Of a stretch of DNA of 64,000 nt, positions 60,219 to 64,000 are shown piece after piece. The translations under genes and the position numbers were made by a program. The notes below the pieces were generated by a model. It searched no databases. It saw only the letters and a program-made list of their open reading frames with translations, and was not told where the DNA came from. Numbering within the stretch: position 1 is the first letter of the stretch; every line of letters begins with the position of its first letter. This DNA comes from Frigidibacter sp. (GTDB lineage: Bacteria; Pseudomonadota; Alphaproteobacteria; Rhodobacterales; Rhodobacteraceae), in the NCBI RefSeq assembly GCF_030695035.1, contig NZ_JAUYTT010000008.1, positions 310,001 to 374,000 on the forward strand, written 5' to 3'.

Positions 60219-60995
60219 ATGGACTACCAGACCATCACCTGCACCGAAGAGGGCGGCATCGGCATTGTCACGCTGAACCGGCCCGAGGTGATGAACGCGC
60301 TGAACAGCGTGATGCGGACAGAGATCCGCGCCGCCTTCGAAGCGCTGGCGCAGACCGCCCGCGTGATCGTGCTGACGGGCGCGGGGCGGGCCTTCTGCTC
60401 GGGTCAGGATCTGGCCAGTGTCGGCGATCCGTCAAAGCTGGATTTCGAGGGCGTGCTGAAGGGCGAATATGAACCGATGCTGGCCGCGATCACCGGCTGC
60501 CCGGTGCCGACCATCGCCGCGGTGAACGGGGCCGCGGCCGGGGCAGGGGCCAACCTTGCGCTTGGCTGCGATGTGGTGATTGCGTCGGAAAGTGCCGTCT
60601 TCCTGCAGGCCTTTACCCGGATCGGGCTGATGCCGGATGCGGGCGGCACCCATTGGCTGCCGCGTCAGGTGGGCTTTGCCCGCGCCATGGGCGCGATGCT
60701 GTTCGCCGAAGGCGTGCCGGCGCGCAAGGCCGCCGACTGGGGCATGATCTGGGAGGCGGTGCCCGAGCCGCAGTTCGAGGCGGTCTGGCGCGCGCGCGCG
60801 GCGCAGCTTGCCTCGGGGCCGGGGGTCGCCTATCGGGGCATCAAGCAGGCGCTGCGCGCAGCCTCGGACCTGAGCCTCGACGAGCAGCTGGCGCTGGAGG
60901 CGCGGTTGCAGGGAGAATGCGGGCGCACGGCCGATTTCCTGGAGGGCGTGGCGGCCTTCCTACAAAAGCGAGCCCCGGCGTTCAAGGGGCGCTGA
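60219..60995 (+). CDS. Enoyl-CoA hydratase/isomerase, PaaG-like
   Basis: A 258-residue crotonase-fold enzyme. Oxyanion-hole and CoA motifs are GAGRAFCSGQDLA and NGAAAGAGANLALGCD. The catalytic loop reads GLMPDAGGTHWLPR with aspartate in place of the glutamate of hydratases, as in PaaG, the ring-opened oxepin-type isomerase of phenylacetate breakdown. The C-terminal ADFLEGVAAFLQKRAP also resembles PaaG. No other paa genes are here, so a different isomerisation is possible. A glyoxalase-family gene follows 15 bp later. Confidence 0.85.
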   Translation: MDYQTITCTEEGGIGIVTLNRPEVMNALNSVMRTEIRAAFEALAQTARVIVLTGAGRAFCSGQDLASVGDPSKLDFEGVLKGEYEPMLAAITGCPVPTIAAVNGAAAGAGANLALGCDVVIASESAVFLQAFTRIGLMPDAGGTHWLPRQVGFARAMGAMLFAEGVPARKAADWGMIWEAVPEPQFEAVWRARAAQLASGPGVAYRGIKQALRAASDLSLDEQLALEARLQGECGRTADFLEGVAAFLQKRAPAFKGR

Positions 60996-61010
60996 GACAA
61001 GGAGCGAGAC

Positions 61011-61406
61011 ATGGCCAAGGCGATCCACAGCATGATCCGGGTTCTGGACGAGGCGCGATCCCTCGCCTTCTACGAGGCGGGTTTCGGGCTGACCGTCGCC
61101 GAGCGGCTGGATTTCGAGACCTTCACGCTGGTCTATCTGAGCAACGCCGAAACCGGCTTCGAGCTGGAGCTGACGGTGAACAAGGACCGGGTGGAGCCCT
61201 ATGCGCTTGGTGATGGCTATGGGCATCTGGCGGTGTCGGTGGCGGATCTTGCGGCCGAGCACGCGCGGATGGAGGCTGCGGGGCTGGCGCCGCGCAAGCT
61301 GGTGGAGTTCGCGCCGGGCGGCGAGGTGATCGCGCGGTTCTTCTTCGTCGCGGACCCGGACGGTTACCAGATCGAGGTGCTGCAGCGCGGGGGGCGGTAT
61401 CTGTAA
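61011..61406 (+). CDS. VOC/glyoxalase I family protein
   Basis: A 131-residue protein of the vicinal oxygen chelate family, resembling lactoylglutathione lyase. The two beta-alpha-beta modules start MIRVLDEARSLAFYEAGFGL and end FFFVADPDGYQIEVLQRG. Potential metal ligands include a glutamate in GFELELTVN, a histidine in GYGHLAVSV and the final glutamate. It follows the PaaG-like gene by 15 bp. The glyoxalase I reaction is likely but not proven. Confidence 0.82.
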   Translation: MAKAIHSMIRVLDEARSLAFYEAGFGLTVAERLDFETFTLVYLSNAETGFELELTVNKDRVEPYALGDGYGHLAVSVADLAAEHARMEAAGLAPRKLVEFAPGGEVIARFFFVADPDGYQIEVLQRGGRYL

Positions 61407-61423
61407 CCGTCCGTCAGGCACAA

Positions 61424-61460
61424 TCAGAGGGCTGCGCCTGTCCGCCGCGTGGACAAAGCA
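61424..61460 (+). repeat. Intergenic repeat shared with 41139-41175, copy 2
   Basis: TCAGAGGGCTGCGCCTGTCC followed by GCCGCGTGGACAAAGCA, located 17 bp after the glyoxalase-family stop and just before the gltA terminator. It agrees with the 41.1-kb copy at most positions. Confidence 0.55.
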
Positions 61461-61485
61461 AAACGGCCGCCCCTCAGGGCGGCCG
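61460..61485 (-). terminator. Terminator after gltA
   Basis: A perfect 9-bp stem (CGGCCGCCC with GGGCGGCCG) closing a CTCA loop; on the minus strand it is followed by TTTTGCTTTG. It lies 27 bp beyond the gltA stop between convergent genes. Confidence 0.85.
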
Positions 61486-61512
61486 CTCTCATTTCCAGAC
61501 TTGGCAGATGCC

Positions 61513-62808
61513 TCAGCGCGTTTCCAGCTCGGGATAGTCCCGGCGCGGCGCGCCGACATAGAGCTGGCGCGGGCGGCCGATCTTCATCTGCGGGTCGCCG
61601 ATCATCTCTTTCCACTGGCTGATCCAGCCCACGGTGCGCGACAGCGCGAAGATCGGGGTGAACATCGAGGTCGGGAAGCCCATCGCCTCGAGGATGATGC
61701 CCGAGTAGAAATCGACGTTCGGGTAGAGCTTCTTCGAGATGAAATACTCGTCTTCCAGCGCGATCCGCTCCAGCTCCTTGGCGACCTGCAGCAGCGGGTT
61801 GTTGCCCACGCCCAGAAGCTCCAGCACCTCGTCGGCGCTTTCCTTCATCACCGTCGCGCGCGGGTCGAAGTTCTTGTAGACGCGGTGGCCAAAGCCCATC
61901 AGGCGGAAGCCCGAGTCCTTGTCCTTCGCCTTGGCGACGAATTCCGGGATGCGGTCGACAGTACCGATTTCCTTGAGCATTTCCAGGCAGGCCTGGTTCG
62001 CACCGCCATGCGCCGGGCCCCAGAGGCAGGCGATGCCGGCCGCGATACAGGCGAAGGGGTTGGCGCCCGAGGAGCCCGCCAGACGCACGGTCGAGGTGGA
62101 GGCGTTCTGCTCATGATCGGCATGGAGCATCATGATCCGGTCCATCGCCTTGGACAGGACCGGGTTCACCACATACTCCTCGGCCGGAACCGAGAAGCAC
62201 ATGTGCAGGAAGTTGCCCGCGTAATCGAGGCTGTTCTTGGGGTACACGAAGGGCTGGCCGATCGAATACTTGTAGGCCATCGCGGCGATGGTCGGCAGCT
62301 TGGCGATCAGGCGGATCGAGGCGACCTCGCGCTGCCAGGGATCGCCGATATCGGTGCTGTCATGGTAGAAGGCCGACATTGCGCCGACCACGCCCACCAT
62401 CGTCGCCATCGGATGCGCGTCGCGGCGGAAGCCGCGGAAGAAGTTGTGCATCTGCTCATGCACCATCGTGTGGCGCGTGACGCGGATCTCGAAATCGGCC
62501 ATCTGCTTGGCATCGGGAAGCTCGCCGTAGAGCAGCAGGTAGCAGACCTCGAGGAAATGCGACTGATCGGCCAGCTGCTCGATCGGGTAGCCGCGATAGA
62601 GAAGCTCGCCCTTGTCGCCGTCGATATAGGTGATCGTGGATTCGCAGGACGCGGTCGAGGTGAAGCCGGGGTCGTAGGTGAACACATCCGCCTGGCCATA
62701 GAGCTTGCGGATATCCAGCACATCGGGGCCGACGGTGGGCGACATCACCGGCAGGTCATAGGTCTGACCGTCGATGTTCAGCGTCGCCGTTCTCTTGGTT
62801 TCTGCCAT
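61513..62808 (-). CDS. gltA: Citrate synthase
   Basis: TCA-cycle enzyme condensing oxaloacetate and acetyl-CoA. It has 431 residues, the size of the hexameric Gram-negative type. Active-site segments [30 protein letters not shown] and [15 protein letters not shown] carry the catalytic histidines, and the aspartate lies in the C-terminal part. The ATG at 62808 ([10 protein letters not shown]) has a GAGGGA ribosome site. It follows gltX on the same strand, an order seen in related bacteria. Confidence 0.96.
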   Translation of the reverse strand: MAETKRTATLNIDGQTYDLPVMSPTVGPDVLDIRKLYGQADVFTYDPGFTSTASCESTITYIDGDKGELLYRGYPIEQLADQSHFLEVCYLLLYGELPDAKQMADFEIRVTRHTMVHEQMHNFFRGFRRDAHPMATMVGVVGAMSAFYHDSTDIGDPWQREVASIRLIAKLPTIAAMAYKYSIGQPFVYPKNSLDYAGNFLHMCFSVPAEEYVVNPVLSKAMDRIMMLHADHEQNASTSTVRLAGSSGANPFACIAAGIACLWGPAHGGANQACLEMLKEIGTVDRIPEFVAKAKDKDSGFRLMGFGHRVYKNFDPRATVMKESADEVLELLGVGNNPLLQVAKELERIALEDEYFISKKLYPNVDFYSGIILEAMGFPTSMFTPIFALSRTVGWISQWKEMIGDPQMKIGRPRQLYVGAPRRDYPELETR

Positions 62809-62885
62809 CTCAATCCCTCTCCTCATGGGCGGACTGGGCCCAAGCCGGGGCCTGCCGCAAAAACTCCGAGGCCAGGGCGCGGGCC

Positions 62886-64000
62886 TCAGCGCGTCGCGTC
62901 GGACAGGCGCGCTACAGTCTCGTCCTGACCGATGACAAGCATCATGTCGAAGACGCTGGGGGTGACTGTCCGTCCCGCCAGAGCCGCGCGCAGCGGACCT
63001 GCGATCTTGCCCAGTCCAATGCCGTGAGCGGCGGCGGTTTCGGCCACTTTGGCCTCCAACGCCTCACGCGTCCAGCTAGCATTTTGCAGCTGCGGCGTCA
63101 ATTCTGTCAGTATACCGCGGGATACGGTATCAAGCGCCTTCGCAGCTGCGGCGTCGGGCTCGAAGGGCCGAGATCCCAGCACGAAATGGGCCTTTTCCAG
63201 CAATTCCGGGAAGGTCTTGGCGCGTTCCTTCAGGCAATACATGGCGCGCACAAGCCCTGTGCGCTGCGCCGCATCGAGGCCCGGCAGGCCCGCGGCCTCC
63301 AGATAGGCCTCGATCTCTGCCTGCAGTGCAGCATCTTCCGCAACGGCAATGTGCTGGCCGCAAAGGTTCTCCAGCTTCTTGAAGTCGAGCCGCGCCGGGG
63401 CCCGGCCGATGCCGGACAGGTCGAACCATTCGCGGGCTTCCGCATCGCTGAAAAATTCGGAATCGCCATGGCTCCAGCCAAGCCGCGCGAGATAGTTGCG
63501 CATCCCCGCCGCGGGGTAGCCCATCGCCTGATATTCCTCGAGCCCGACCGCGCCGTGGCGCTTGGACAGTTTCTTGCCGTCCGGCCCGTGTATCAGCGGG
63601 ATGTGGGCGAAGACCGGCACGTCCCAGCCCATGCCGTGATAGATTTGCACCTGCCGCGCGGCATTGGTCAGATGGTCATCGCCGCGGATCACATGGGTGA
63701 CGCCCATGTCATGATCGTCCACCACCACCGCCAGCATATAGGTGGGCGTCCCGTCCGACCGCAGCATCACCATGTCATCGAGCTGGTCATTGCCGAAGGT
63801 GACATCGCCCTGCACGGAATCGGCGATCACCGTGCTGCCGGTGCGCGGCGCCTTGAGCCGGATCACGAAGGGCGCATCGGGGTGGGTCGCGGGATCGGCA
63901 TCGCGCCAGGGGCTCTGGAACAGGGTGGAGCGTTTTTCGGCCTCCGCCTCCGCGCGGAAAGCGGCGATCTCATCTTGCGTCGAGAAGCACTTGTAGGCCG
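62886..64000 (-). CDS. gltX: Glutamyl-tRNA synthetase, C-terminal part (cut by window end)
   Basis: Class I aminoacyl-tRNA synthetase charging tRNA-Glu. The frame stays open to the end of the window, so about 370 C-terminal residues are present and the N-terminal HIGH region is missing. The KMSKS-equivalent loop is [11 protein letters not shown], and [20 protein letters not shown] with [16 protein letters not shown] is typical. The C-terminal anticodon-binding domain is complete. An internal GTG at 63866 is not the start, because upstream codons continue the family sequence. Confidence 0.93.
   Translation of the reverse strand, partial: AYKCFSTQDEIAAFRAEAEAEKRSTLFQSPWRDADPATHPDAPFVIRLKAPRTGSTVIADSVQGDVTFGNDQLDDMVMLRSDGTPTYMLAVVVDDHDMGVTHVIRGDDHLTNAARQVQIYHGMGWDVPVFAHIPLIHGPDGKKLSKRHGAVGLEEYQAMGYPAAGMRNYLARLGWSHGDSEFFSDAEAREWFDLSGIGRAPARLDFKKLENLCGQHIAVAEDAALQAEIEAYLEAAGLPGLDAAQRTGLVRAMYCLKERAKTFPELLEKAHFVLGSRPFEPDAAAAKALDTVSRGILTELTPQLQNASWTREALEAKVAETAAAHGIGLGKIAGPLRAALAGRTVTPSVFDMMLVIGQDETVARLSDATR

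Overview
The window looks like a chromosomal segment of a high-GC alphaproteobacterium of the Rhodobacteraceae (Rhodobacter/Paracoccus/roseobacter type). The evidence is gene content: an lptF-lptG-lptD-surA-pdxA-rsmA cluster, the F1-ATPase zeta inhibitor (DUF1476), an NDUFA12-type complex I protein beside mlaD, split corrinoid methyltransferase parts, a gene-transfer-agent head-spike pair, and many DUF families common in that group. Most genes are ordinary core genes, densely packed, often with 4-base ATGA or GTGA overlaps. No rRNA, tRNA, CRISPR array, insertion sequence or complete prophage was seen. Names and functions come from reading motifs, not from database searches.

Layout. 1-4.35 kb: end of an agmatinase, a DUF1499 protein, prfA-prmC and a glutamine-rich DUF4167 protein. 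4.4-12.0 kb: a minus-strand envelope/ribosome cluster (lptF, lptG, lptD, surA, pdxA, rsmA). 12.4-17.8 kb: pepA-holC, an acetyltransferase, a DUF2927 lipoprotein, a small membrane protein and a CoxE-like vWA protein. 17.8-24.2 kb: a corrinoid protein, a 48-residue membrane protein and DUF1638, then a radical SAM protein, a RelBE-type toxin-antitoxin pair, and a homocysteine methyltransferase cotranscribed with an MprF-like protein. 24.4-30.1 kb: zeta inhibitor, purC, an RraB-like protein, purS, two secreted proteins, clpP and clpX. 30.1-31.4 kb: a probable head-spike gene pair (ghsA-ghsB) of a gene transfer agent. 31.7-35.5 kb: NDUFA12-mlaD-DUF2155, and aat, accC and accB on the other strand.

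35.8-52.1 kb is mainly a reductive pyrimidine catabolism region. It holds preT-preA (dihydropyrimidine dehydrogenase); a seven-gene minus-strand operon with an M20 amidohydrolase (beta-ureidopropionase or carbamoylase), dihydropyrimidinase, a DapA-like aldolase and an NMT1-type ABC importer; an omega-transaminase that would take beta-alanine; and a RutR-type TetR regulator. Two 16-bp palindromes closely matching the RutR operator lie upstream of the amidohydrolase operon and between the transaminase and rutR. Set among these are a short-chain-acyl-type XRE regulator, a MscS channel, a small lipoprotein, and cspA with a 38-residue companion.

52.2-57.5 kb: a receiver, a small two-helix membrane protein, an SLC5-like histidine kinase, an orphan FliM/FliN protein and a Nudix hydrolase of lower GC. 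57.7-64 kb: ccmF-ccmH, a PaaG-like enoyl-CoA hydratase, a glyoxalase-family protein, gltA, and the 3' part of gltX, which runs off the window.

The most unusual signals outside genes are a five-copy dispersed hairpin element that always points the same way as the gene just upstream, several long perfect inverted repeats, and a second intergenic repeat shared between 41.1 and 61.4 kb.
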